The notes: generated from the letters alone by a model not told the origin. Shown: positions 1 through 6,261, counted from the first letter of the stretch. The stretch: DNA of 7,093 bases from an uncultured Clostridium sp. (GCA_937902905.1 CALELW010000199.1:1-7093); one strand, 5' to 3'. A program made the numbers and translations.

Positions 1-411
1 CTGTTAAATCTTGAAATTTTACAGCCGGAAAACATTAAAGATACACTTCACGCATACCAGATGGCGAAACGATGCAATGAAAAGCGTGTTATGGCACAGT
101 CGGTGGAATGGGGCAAACGTGGCGCAAGATTAAATGATATTGCACCGGGCATTATTGTGACTCCGCTTGCAATTGATGAGTTCAATGGGCCGCGTGGCGA
201 TTTTTACAAGAATATGTTTGCCAAATGCCCGGCAGGAAGACCGGGAACGGCAGATGAAGTGGCAAATGTAGCGGAACTTCTGATGAGTGACAAAGGGGCG
301 TTTATTACAGGCTCTACATTCTTAATTGATGGCGGTGCAACCTCGTCTTATTATTATGGACCGCTTAAGCCGGAAAATTGCGTGCCATTGGTATTTCTAA
401 TCATTATGTAG
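1..411 (+). CDS. SDR-family oxidoreductase, C-terminal part, altered C-terminus
   Basis: The frame is open from the first base, so the gene begins upstream and its Rossmann N-terminus with the TGxxxGxG motif lies outside the window. The visible 136 residues are a typical short-chain dehydrogenase C-terminal half. The catalytic YxxxK pair is Tyr at bases 55-57 and Lys at 67-69, followed by the NDIAPGIIVTP segment that closes over the nicotinamide and by the GAFITGSTFLIDGGA C-terminal strand. Family members use NAD(P)(H) to interconvert alcohols and ketones; the substrate cannot be read from this part. After the GPLKPE residues, where relatives normally end, the frame runs about 11 residues into a hydrophobic tail (NCVPLVFLIIM) that is out-of-frame aldo/keto reductase DNA. 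The core fold appears intact, so the enzyme may still work. An internal ATG at 61 falls inside the catalytic motif and is not a real start. Confidence 0.85.
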   Translation: MLNLEILQPENIKDTLHAYQMAKRCNEKRVMAQSVEWGKRGARLNDIAPGIIVTPLAIDEFNGPRGDFYKNMFAKCPAGRPGTADEVANVAELLMSDKGAFITGSTFLIDGGATSSYYYGPLKPENCVPLVFLIIM

Positions 412-884
412 ACCGAATGGTTGAGTTTGCAAATTTTGCGAGAATAAAACCAATGGTGAACCAGATGGAAGTACACCCATTTAATCAGCAGGTGCAGTTG
501 AAAGAATGGACGGATAAATATGATATCCGATTAGAGGCATGGGCTCCTTTTGGGGAGGGAAGAAATGGTCTTTTTGAAAATGAAGTGCTGAAGAAAATTG
601 GTGAAAAATATGGAAAAACAACGGCACAGGTTATGCTTCGCTGGCACATTCAACGGGGTGTGATTGTGATTCCAAAGTCCGTTCACAAGGAGCGTATGAT
701 AGAGAATTTTAATGTATTTGATTTCTCATTAACAGAAGAAGATATGAAGCAGATTGCACAGATGGATACGGCGACAAGTGCATTTTTCTCACATCAAGAC
801 CCTGCCATGGTTGAGTGGTTCGTGAAGATGGTGGAGGAACGTAAGTCTCAGCATGACAGCAGCAAGGAAAAGAAAAACTGGTAA
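369..884 (+). pseudogene. Aldo/keto reductase, N-terminally truncated remnant
   Basis: Starting with A-G-K-L-R-A-I-G-I-S-N, this frame gives about 171 residues of an aldo/keto reductase of the 2,5-diketogluconate reductase-like group. It has the NQMEVHPFNQ strand, the APFGEG loop, and the NADPH-binding IPKS motif at 669-680 followed by HKERMIENF, then the family C-terminal tail ending KEKKNW. Relatives are about 280 residues. Everything before this point is missing, including the catalytic Asp, Tyr, Lys and most of the TIM-barrel N-terminal half, so the product cannot be an active reductase. A stop at 366-368 closes the frame immediately upstream. The only possible starts (TTG at 378, ATG at 417) have no ribosome binding site, although ATG 417 lies 5 bases after the SDR stop and could be reached by re-initiation. 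The aldo/keto reductase identity is secure; calling it a pseudogene follows from the missing half. Confidence 0.85.
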
Positions 885-913
885 GAGGTTAAGTGTATTG
901 CATTTAATAATTT

Positions 914-1354
914 TTGGGGGATGTGCTAGAGAAAACAGAACTTCTATATTTAATTACTTTGTGGTATAATATTTGTAAATTTGAAGACTTGAGTCGTCAA
1001 TTGTTTGCAAATGAAAATATCAGCGGAAATAAACAATTTAAATATCTGCACGCTAATCCGAATAATCACGGTTTGGAAGCAGAGCCTATCTATGATGAAA
1101 CGAATAAACGTTGGATTGGTTTTTAAGCAAAATTTTTTAAACATGATGTGAGTTACGAACAGATAAAACATTCGGCAGAAAAGATAGTTGAATACTATAC
1201 GGGGAAGGAGGGGATTGTAGATGCAGCAAAGGAAATTCATGCAGGGGACTATTCTATTTCTGATTCGAGTAATTGGGAGGCTGCATTTATTTATGAAAGA
1301 GATAACATAGCAGGTGAAATTCGTAGAATTAAAAAAATAGAAAATCAGATGTGA
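914..1354 (+). pseudogene. Remnant of PD-(D/E)XK-type nuclease domain of a large NTPase-like protein
   Basis: One frame, interrupted once by TAA at 1124-1126, encodes FEDLSRQLF (from about 980), then FKYLHANPNNHGLEAEPI, RWIGF-stop-AKFF, and SYEQIKHSAEKIVEYYTGKEG. The pattern of a FEDL helix, a G-(L/V)-E-A motif and a W-x-G-(F/W)-Q-A-K strand is what I know from Mrr/PD-(D/E)XK-like N-terminal domains of large bacterial NTPases. Here the expected Gln of QAK is the ochre codon, one C-to-T change away from CAA. After about base 1221 the sequence (DAAKEIHAGDYS onward, ending RRIKKIENQM) no longer resembles that domain and the protein simply stops. This suggests an in-frame internal deletion that kept a short 3' end. 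No good start codon or ribosome site lies ahead of FEDL; TTG 914 merely opens the frame. Nuclease family assignment is from motif memory and is moderate; broken status is clearer. Confidence 0.6.
962..970 (+). promoter_or_regulatory. Candidate extended -10 element (TGG-TATAAT)
   Basis: A consensus TATAAT at 965-970 is preceded by TG at 962-963, giving a TGn-extended -10 box. No convincing -35 is found 16-18 bases upstream. It lies inside the frame leading into the nuclease remnant, just before the FEDL segment. It may be the original promoter brought close by loss of the gene's 5' end, or chance in AT-rich DNA. Confidence 0.3.
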
Positions 1355-1387
1355 TTAGTAAAATAAGAAATTTGTCTTATATATGTT

Positions 1388-1393
1388 TATAAT
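1388..1393 (+). promoter_or_regulatory. Candidate -10 box for the DUF1016 nuclease gene
   Basis: A consensus TATAAT lies 71 bases before the ATG at 1465, with no good -35. A 6-bp inverted repeat, ATAAGA at 1363-1368 and TCTTAT at 1375-1380, occupies the -35 region and could be a protein site. Downstream, TTGACAACA (1423-1431) faces GTTGT (1437-1441), forming a short dyad ACAAC-N6-GTTGT in the presumed leader. Its TGACAACA half is repeated in the palindrome inside the coding region. Confidence 0.35.
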
Positions 1394-1448
1394 AGCAAAC
1401 TAAATAAGAGACACATTATTATTTGACAACAGTCGCGTTGTAAGTTTG

Positions 1449-1456
1449 AAAGGTGG
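1449..1456 (+). promoter_or_regulatory. Ribosome binding site deciding the start at ATG 1465
   Basis: AAAGGTGG ends 8 bases before ATG 1465. The upstream in-frame GTG at 1453 overlaps this site and has no purine-rich sequence at the right distance, so ATG 1465 is preferred. Confidence 0.6.
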
Positions 1457-1464
1457 TAGATTTT

Positions 1465-2451
1465 ATGAAAAATGAAATGTCAACAGTTGAAAATCTTATT
1501 CAGATTATTAGTCAATCAAGGCAGAATGCATTAAAAAAGGTTAATGAAGAACTGATTAAGATGTATTGGAAGGTGGGAGAATATTTAAGTAAGGAATCTT
1601 TAAAATCATCATTTGGAGATGCATATATTGATACGGTAGTAGAAGAAATAAAAAATGCGTTTCCTGGAATTAAGGGATTTAATAGACGTGGTTTGTACCG
1701 TATGAAGAAGTTTTATGAAACTTATGTAGATGATGAATTTGTGACAACACTGTTGTCACAAATAAGCTGGTCTAATCATTTGGCGATAATTTCTAAGGCT
1801 AAAACATTGGAAGAACGACATTTTTATATAACACTTTGTATAAAAGAAAATTATTCAGCACGAGAATTGGCTCGTCAGATAGATAGTGGATATTATGAAC
1901 GATATATGTTGTCTAAGGAAAAATTGCTACCTGAACCGGTAAAAGGTTTAAAAGAAAATCCATTTTTGGATTCTTATGTAATAGAATTTCTGGATTTGCC
2001 TTCGAATTTCAAGGAACCTGATTTAAGAAAGGGTTTAATTAGAAATATGAAAGATTTTATTTTGGAAGTTGGAAGGGATTTTACATTCATTGACGAAGAA
2101 TTTAGGGTTCAAGTTGGCGGTGAAGATTATAAAATTGATTTACTTTTCTTTCATCGTGGATTGCAATGTCTTGTGGCATTTGAATTGAAAATTGGAAAGT
2201 TTAGACCCGAATATATATCAAAAATGGATTTCTATTTGGAAGCCCTTGATCGTCAGAAGAAAAAGGAAAATGAGAATCCCAGTGTTGGAATGATATTATG
2301 TGCATCTAAAGACGATGAAGTTGTTGAGTATGCTATGAGTAGAACATTGTCCCCAATGATGGTTGCAGAGTATCGGCTTCAATTGCCAGATAAGGATGTG
2401 TTACAGAAGAAATTGCAGGAATTAATTAATATTCCTCTGTTAGAGGAATAA
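1465..2451 (+). CDS. DUF1016/YhcG-family PD-(D/E)XK nuclease
   Basis: The 328-residue product matches the DUF1016 (YhcG) layout and usual length. An N-terminal helical region carries the VNEELIKMYWKVGEYLS and ISWSNHLAIISKAK segments and a SARELARQIDSGYYERY helix (roughly residues 1-155). The C-terminal half is a PD-(D/E)XK fold: Asp225 in KIDLLFFHR, Glu240 and Lys242 in AFELKIGKF, then the PSVGMILCASKDDEVVEYA strand-helix. The expected catalytic Asp and ExK residues are all present, so a DNA-cleaving or DNA-processing activity in the cytoplasm is predicted. The biological role of the family is not settled; members often lie near restriction-modification and other defence genes or stand alone. 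It is next to the remnant of another nuclease-type protein, which fits an old defence patch, but no methylase or specificity subunit is present. The gene contains a perfect 27-base palindrome (1737-1763) and ends in a hairpin over its stop codon. Confidence 0.93.
   Translation: MKNEMSTVENLIQIISQSRQNALKKVNEELIKMYWKVGEYLSKESLKSSFGDAYIDTVVEEIKNAFPGIKGFNRRGLYRMKKFYETYVDDEFVTTLLSQISWSNHLAIISKAKTLEERHFYITLCIKENYSARELARQIDSGYYERYMLSKEKLLPEPVKGLKENPFLDSYVIEFLDLPSNFKEPDLRKGLIRNMKDFILEVGRDFTFIDEEFRVQVGGEDYKIDLLFFHRGLQCLVAFELKIGKFRPEYISKMDFYLEALDRQKKKENENPSVGMILCASKDDEVVEYAMSRTLSPMMVAEYRLQLPDKDVLQKKLQELINIPLLEE
1737..1763. repeat. Perfect 27-base palindrome inside the nuclease gene
   Basis: The left arm ATTTGTGACAACA (1737-1749) and right arm TGTTGTCACAAAT (1751-1763) are exact reverse complements around a single C at 1750. 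The dyad covers codons for F-V-T-T-L-L-S-Q. The flanking bases 1736 and 1764 do not pair. In RNA it would be a stable hairpin of about 11 bp; in DNA it is an ideal two-fold protein site. Its half-site TGACAACA also occurs once in the gene's leader at 1424-1431. Confidence 0.8.
2430..2450 (+). terminator. 9-bp hairpin over the stop codon of the nuclease gene (possible terminator)
   Basis: TATTCCTCT (2430-2438) and AGAGGAATA (2442-2450) pair perfectly with a 3-base loop, enclosing the last codons and most of the TAA. The following bases are not a run of T, and a T7 tract comes only later, at about 2512, without its own stem. It is therefore not a textbook intrinsic terminator; it may protect the mRNA 3' end or weaken read-through. 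Confidence 0.45.
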
Positions 2452-2516
2452 GTTACAAATATTAGTGTAAAAATAGTAAAAATTTAATGGAAACCCCACT
2501 CTTTTTTTGGAAATTA

Positions 2517-2545
2517 TTGCAAAATATTCCCAGATAGTATACAAT
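2517..2545 (+). promoter_or_regulatory. SigA-type promoter of the secreted repeat protein
   Basis: TTGCAA (2517-2522) and TACAAT (2540-2545) are separated by exactly 17 bases; the overlapping TATACA (2538-2543) is a less well spaced alternative. Transcription would start near 2552, giving a leader of about 25 bases with AAGGAGG at 2564-2570. The gene is therefore probably expressed on its own rather than from the nuclease promoter. Confidence 0.65.
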
Positions 2546-2576
2546 TCTACCATAAAACATCTAAAGGAGGATATGT

Positions 2577-4463
2577 ATGATTATGAAAGGGAAAATGAAG
2601 TTTTGCATGCTTGCAATGTTTGTGCTTACCGTGGCGGCAATGTGGTTTGGAACGAAAGAGGCCGGTGCGTTTACGATTGCGGAGGATGGAAAGTATGCAT
2701 TGGTTTTGAATCTAAAGGTTTCAGATAAGGAGGTAGCAAATATTGACGGTCAGTCCGGCAAGGTAATTAAGTTTAACGTAGATGAGGGCGAAACGGTATT
2801 AAACGTGTCTGAACTTACAAATGGTGTTGTTGCTTATAATGAGATTAGAAAGTTCTCAGGATGGGCAAAAGGTTCGGCTACTGTAGATACTATAGAAGAG
2901 TTAAGCATCGATGATTTTAATAGTTCAGGAAGCATGGGCGGTGTGCAATTTACAAATGGCTGCAGTTTATACGCATTATTCTTAGGTGATGAAATAGAAC
3001 AACAGGAAGAGTATCGTGTGCTTTTGAATGGGAATGGCGGAGAAATTACTGGCAGCACTTTGCCCGGTCAGACCAAGATTTTATTAACATATAAGGAAGA
3101 CGAGCTCAAATCACTAGATATGTCCAAGTATGCGGCAGAGCGCGAAGGCTGCACTTTCTGCGGATGGGGCTGCAATGGTGGATTTTTAACAAGTACACTG
3201 GATAAGTCGGATTTTAAAGGCGGTGATTCATTGGTGATTTATGCCCTTTATAAAAAGACAACGTTTGAGGGAACATCGTATGTATTAAATCTGGATGCCA
3301 ACGGAAGTATGATAGAAGACGAATTTGTGAAAAAGTACGATTATCTCGGTGCGGATGATGATATGGCTATGCCTGTTTTTCACTATATTCCACAAAGAAG
3401 TGGGTACAGATTTAAGGGATGGAATAGTAAAAAAGACGGCAGTGGGAAAACATATCAGTTGATATCTAGCGAAAGCTGGCGTAGGGATAATGGGGATGAC
3501 CTGGAAAGAGATGAGTTGCTGGACAATGAGAGCTATTACAAATATGTAACCTTGTATGCGCTCTGGGAAAAAGAACCCAATACACCTAATGTACCGGAGG
3601 AAGACGAAGTTACGGTTGTTTCGTGTACCGGAGGAAGTGTGGAACTGGAACTGCCAAAGGATGAAAAATATTCTCTTGAAATGGCTAATATGACGATTCC
3701 GGAGGCCTTGGCAAAAGAAAATTTAAAATATCTGCTGGATATTAATTTGATGAAAAATCAAGAAATTGTGCAGGTGAATGGCTGTCCGATGCGAGTGAAA
3801 CTTGTACTTCCGGACGAGTTGAAGGATTATGATTCCTATGAAGTTGTATATGTAAAAGATGGTAAAATAATGGAGCGTTTTAACTGTACAGTGGAAGATG
3901 GTTGTGTGATTTTTAACACAATGCATCTAAGTCAATATGGAATTGTGGCGAAAAAGAATGAACCGGATACTCTGGGCGGCGGTGAATCGGGTGGCAGTGA
4001 AACAAAGGATCCTAACAAGGAAAATGGTGGATCCGGGGATAACGGCGGTTCTAATGCAGGTACTATAGGTGACGGAAATACAAACACAAATAACACGTCC
4101 AAGAACAACACCGGCGCAACAGAAAAAAAAGAAACACCAAAAGATAATTACATAAAGGAAAAGATTACAGTAAAAAGACCATATATCAGAAAAAAACATT
4201 TGAAGAAAAACAGAAAGTGGGTCAAAATTTACTGGAAGAAAGTGAAGGGTGTAAGTGGATACGAGATTCAGTATTCTACCTCTAAAAAATTTAACAAAAA
4301 GACGACAAGACAAATTAAAACCAAGAACACGAATAAGTGGATTCGTCTGAAAGGTAAGAAAAAAGGATATTACGCCAGAATTCGAGCATACAAGATAGTA
4401 AATGGAAAAAAATATTACAGTAAGTGGAGCAAAAGAATCGTTTTAAGAAAACAAAAGAAATAG
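2577..4463 (+). CDS. Secreted InlB-like repeat protein with basic Fn3-like C-terminus
   Basis: The 628-residue product starts at ATG 2577, 6 bases after AAGGAGG. An overlapping ATG at 2573 opens a short shadow frame. Residues 1-31 form a signal peptide: Lys-rich start, hydrophobic core CMLAMFVLTVAAMWF, and AGA before a likely cut. Three degenerate beta-grasp repeats of the InlB/Listeria-Bacteroides type follow at about 40-135, 146-227 and 235-333. Each has a V/L-L-N/D opening, a central GW motif (FSGWAKG, FCGWGCNG, FKGWNSK) and an ending of LYALF, IYALY or LYALW. Residues 345-460 form another beta-rich surface-type domain ending HLSQYGIVAK. A Gly/Ser/Asn linker spans about 465-520. The last 100 residues resemble a fibronectin-III module (VKGVSGYEIQYSTSKKF, RIRAYKIVNGKKYYSKWSK). 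There is no LPXTG motif or transmembrane anchor, so retention at the wall, if any, is probably electrostatic. An adhesin or matrix role is an inference. Confidence 0.85.
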   Translation: MIMKGKMKFCMLAMFVLTVAAMWFGTKEAGAFTIAEDGKYALVLNLKVSDKEVANIDGQSGKVIKFNVDEGETVLNVSELTNGVVAYNEIRKFSGWAKGSATVDTIEELSIDDFNSSGSMGGVQFTNGCSLYALFLGDEIEQQEEYRVLLNGNGGEITGSTLPGQTKILLTYKEDELKSLDMSKYAAEREGCTFCGWGCNGGFLTSTLDKSDFKGGDSLVIYALYKKTTFEGTSYVLNLDANGSMIEDEFVKKYDYLGADDDMAMPVFHYIPQRSGYRFKGWNSKKDGSGKTYQLISSESWRRDNGDDLERDELLDNESYYKYVTLYALWEKEPNTPNVPEEDEVTVVSCTGGSVELELPKDEKYSLEMANMTIPEALAKENLKYLLDINLMKNQEIVQVNGCPMRVKLVLPDELKDYDSYEVVYVKDGKIMERFNCTVEDGCVIFNTMHLSQYGIVAKKNEPDTLGGGESGGSETKDPNKENGGSGDNGGSNAGTIGDGNTNTNNTSKNNTGATEKKETPKDNYIKEKITVKRPYIRKKHLKKNRKWVKIYWKKVKGVSGYEIQYSTSKKFNKKTTRQIKTKNTNKWIRLKGKKKGYYARIRAYKIVNGKKYYSKWSKRIVLRKQKK

Positions 4464-4475
4464 GAAAATGAAGCA

Positions 4476-4502
4476 GGGGCACCTTGATTTATGAGGTGTC
4501 CC
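4476..4502 (+). terminator. Hairpin after the repeat protein, probable intrinsic terminator
   Basis: GGGGCACCT (4476-4484) pairs with AGGTGTCCC (4494-4502) through 9 bp including one G-T wobble, with a 9-base loop. The tail ATAATTTATTTGTAT is T-rich but not a clean T run. It lies 13 bases after the stop codon and is followed by a separate promoter, which supports a transcription unit boundary. Confidence 0.6.
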
Positions 4503-4557
4503 ATAATTTATTTGTATAAGAAATTGGATACTTAAATAATGATTTCGAAATTAACTC

Positions 4558-4585
4558 TTGCATTTGTGACTGGTTATGCTAAAAT
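4558..4585 (+). promoter_or_regulatory. Promoter of the methyltransferase gene
   Basis: TTGCAT (4558-4563) is followed after 16 bases by TAAAAT (4580-4585), with TG at 4577-4578 forming a TGn-extended -10. The start point is expected near 4592, inside the dyad at 4590-4607. Confidence 0.6.
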
Positions 4586-4589
4586 GACA

Positions 4590-4607
4590 TTAGTTAGATG
4601 CAACTAA
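4590..4607. promoter_or_regulatory. Putative operator, copy 1 (TTAGTTAGATGCAACTAA)
   Basis: This 18-base imperfect dyad has outer arms that pair perfectly: ATTAGTT (4589-4595) and AACTAAT (4602-4608). It begins 5 bases after the -10 box, covering the expected transcription start, which is a classic repressor position. The same motif with one change occurs before the membrane protein gene at 6290-6307. The half-site TTAGTTGCA resembles sites of MarR-type regulators; the outer TTAG...CTAA also recalls DtxR-type metal regulators. Which family binds cannot be decided here. Confidence 0.6.
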
Positions 4608-4626
4608 TCGCGAAGGGGGAAATGTG

Positions 4627-5265
4627 ATGACAGATGAAGAATATAAAAATATGTCGGTGAAAGAATTTACAAAGGTGGCTAAGAATTATGAAAGTGACCA
4701 TGCAGGGCTTTATAAGATGTGTAAGAAAGATTACCCGGATATTTTGGAGGAACTTGAAAAGGAAGAATTTTCAGACTTACTAGATGCCGGATGTGGACCT
4801 GCACCAATGATTTCTCTGCTTGTGGAAAAATATCCGGATCGTCATTATACAGGACTTGATTTGACACCGGCAATGATTGAACAGGCAAATAAGAAAAATA
4901 TTCCGAATGCTGATTTTGTAGTTGGTGACTGCGAGAATTTTCCATTTGAGGACAATACATTTGATGCCATTATCTGCTCGAATAGTTTTCATCATTATCC
5001 GAATCCACAGGCATTTTTTGACAGCGTAAAAAGGTGTCTTCGTCCCGGTGGAAGGTTGGTGCTTCGGGATGTAACCAGTGATAATAAATTGTTATTATGG
5101 TTTATGGATAAGATAGAACTTCCCTTGGCAAATTTGTGTGGGCACGGGGATGTGACAATCGCTACAAGAGATGTGGTTACGGACTGCTGTAAAAAGGCAG
5201 GTTTAAAGATAGAAAAACTGGAGATTCGAAAGGGAATGCGCATGCATTGTGTGGTGAGAAAATAA
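4627..5265 (+). CDS. Class I SAM-dependent methyltransferase
   Basis: The 212-residue protein has a complete Rossmann methyltransferase core. Motif I is LLDAGCGPA (residues 51-59), and the acidic end of strand 2 is in GLDLTPAM (Asp78), which binds the SAM ribose. DCENFPF (101-107) contacts the adenine, FDAIICSNSFHHYPNP (112-127) is motif IV, and LRPGGRLVLRD (138-148) is motif VI. These are the marks of the UbiE/Methyltransf_11 type that modifies small molecules; the acceptor is unknown. An N-terminal helix with FTKVAKNYES is the usual cap, and there is no membrane segment. ATG 4627 follows GAAGGGGGA (4612-4620) at normal distance; GTG 4624, one codon upstream in frame, is less well placed. 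It has its own promoter with a dyad over the start point that is repeated at the membrane protein gene, so the two are probably co-regulated. Possible roles include detoxification or cofactor and lipid modification. Confidence 0.9.
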   Translation: MTDEEYKNMSVKEFTKVAKNYESDHAGLYKMCKKDYPDILEELEKEEFSDLLDAGCGPAPMISLLVEKYPDRHYTGLDLTPAMIEQANKKNIPNADFVVGDCENFPFEDNTFDAIICSNSFHHYPNPQAFFDSVKRCLRPGGRLVLRDVTSDNKLLLWFMDKIELPLANLCGHGDVTIATRDVVTDCCKKAGLKIEKLEIRKGMRMHCVVRK

Positions 5266-5289
5266 GAGTTATAAGCTTTGAAAGAGCAT

Positions 5290-5316
5290 TTGACAAGTAC
5301 ATTTTCCTTGTGTAAT
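5290..5316 (+). promoter_or_regulatory. Weak candidate promoter before the EAL pseudogene
   Basis: A perfect TTGACA (5290-5295) is followed by TGTAAT (5311-5316) at a short 15-base spacing. ACAAG and CTTGT flank the spacer as a short inverted repeat. The -10 is poor and the call is tentative. Confidence 0.35.
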
Positions 5317-5354
5317 GCAGTTGGATATATTACATTTGAAGAAAGGACATCTGC

Positions 5355-6206
5355 ATGGACAAAGTGTATATAATGGTATTGTTGGTAATGATAATTCCCA
5401 TATTGGTCTGTATAAAATACGCGGGAAAAGTAAAAAGCGAAGTGGCATCTTCTATTGTAAAATGTCTTGTTTTTGCGATTATCACCATTCTTAGTAATGG
5501 GTTATTTGTATTTTCAGATAATCAGCTGTTTTCATATTTTATGGAAGGACTGTATCTGTTTTCCTTTGATATGCTGTTGATTCATATATTGCAGTATTCA
5601 CAACAGTACACACGGGTATTTAACGAAGTGACTCTGTTTCAGAGCGGGAATTGGCTTTATGGGCATGATTTTGATAAAAGAGATTGTGCGGAATGGAGTG
5701 CCCAAAGGACGATTGATAATGAAATACATTATTATGATATTGAATATAGAAAGTTATTTGCAAAAAAGGGTGAATACATAGGATAAAAGTATCAAATTGT
5801 GCCATCAACTTTGAAACTGGAGATTACGGAAACGGCTATCATGACGGGAACTGTCGGAGAACTTGAAATCATCGGTCGGTTTAGAAAATATGGCTTTGAA
5901 GTGGAAATTGATGATTTCGGAAGCGGTTATTCTTCTCTTAATACATTGAAGGATATGGATGTTGACGTGTTAAAAATCGATATGGGATTTTTAAGAACAA
6001 CAAAACCGGAACATTTGGAAAGAAGTATGACGATTTTAAATATGATTATATCTCTTAGTAAAATGCTTGGTCTTTCTGTGATAACAGAGGGCGTGGAGAC
6101 ACAGGAACAGGTTGTCAAGCTCTCACAGATGAGGTGCGGAATTTATCAGGGTTATTATTTTTCAAAGCCGATTCCGGTGAGTGAGTTTGAGGAGAAGTAT
6201 ATGTAG
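5355..6206 (+). pseudogene. Broken membrane-anchored c-di-GMP protein (EAL phosphodiesterase remnant)
   Basis: ATG 5355 follows AAAGGA at 7 bases and opens about 90 residues with three hydrophobic segments (about 5-21, 32-52, 60-80), like the start of multi-pass sensor regions of Lachnospiraceae GGDEF/EAL proteins. The next 55 residues (to a TAA at 5784-5786) resemble no complete domain; EIHYYDIEYRKLF may be the end of a degenerate GGDEF-like domain. After the stop, in the same frame, comes the C-terminal half of an EAL domain. It shows LKLEITET, DDFGSGYSS (from 5910), the LKID lysine (5973-5975), ITEGVET (6081 onward) and QGYYFSKP (6147 onward). The N-terminal half is missing, including the E-x-L signature and the first metal-binding Glu and Asn, so no c-di-GMP hydrolysis is expected. 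Full-length proteins of this kind are several hundred residues, so large internal deletions are inferred. The downstream fragment (GTG 5799) has no ribosome site. Confidence 0.8.
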
Positions 6207-6261
6207 AGTGTTGTAGAGCAGGATTGAGATGCGACCGGATTTTTATTTTATTGTAAAAAGG

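Noticed and set aside
950..1240. Minus-strand open frame of 96 codons over the nuclease remnant
   Set aside because: Its composition (rich in Phe, Cys, Ile) is that of an antisense shadow of AT-rich coding DNA; it has no ribosome site and no recognisable motif.
2498..2520. T7 run after ACCCCACTC as an intrinsic terminator of the nuclease gene
   Set aside because: No stem-forming sequence precedes the T run; the only good hairpin is at the stop codon, about 60 bases earlier.
2507..2728. Short + strand frame overlapping the start of the secreted repeat protein (ATG 2573)
   Set aside because: It is the +2 shadow of the signal peptide region; the frame from 2577 gives a clear signal peptide and 628 codons, and 2573 is too close to the ribosome site.
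3927..4313. Minus-strand frame of 128 codons opposite the linker and Fn3-like region
   Set aside because: Phe- and Cys-rich translation is the reverse of Lys-rich codons on the + strand; no start signal or domain supports it.
4679..5243. Three overlapping minus-strand frames opposite the methyltransferase
   Set aside because: The + strand methyltransferase motifs are complete, so these are shadows.
6240..6259. TTTTTA / TAAAAA inverted repeat after the EAL pseudogene as a terminator
   Set aside because: Only six A-T pairs with no G-C, too weak, and it runs directly into the -35 region of the next promoter.
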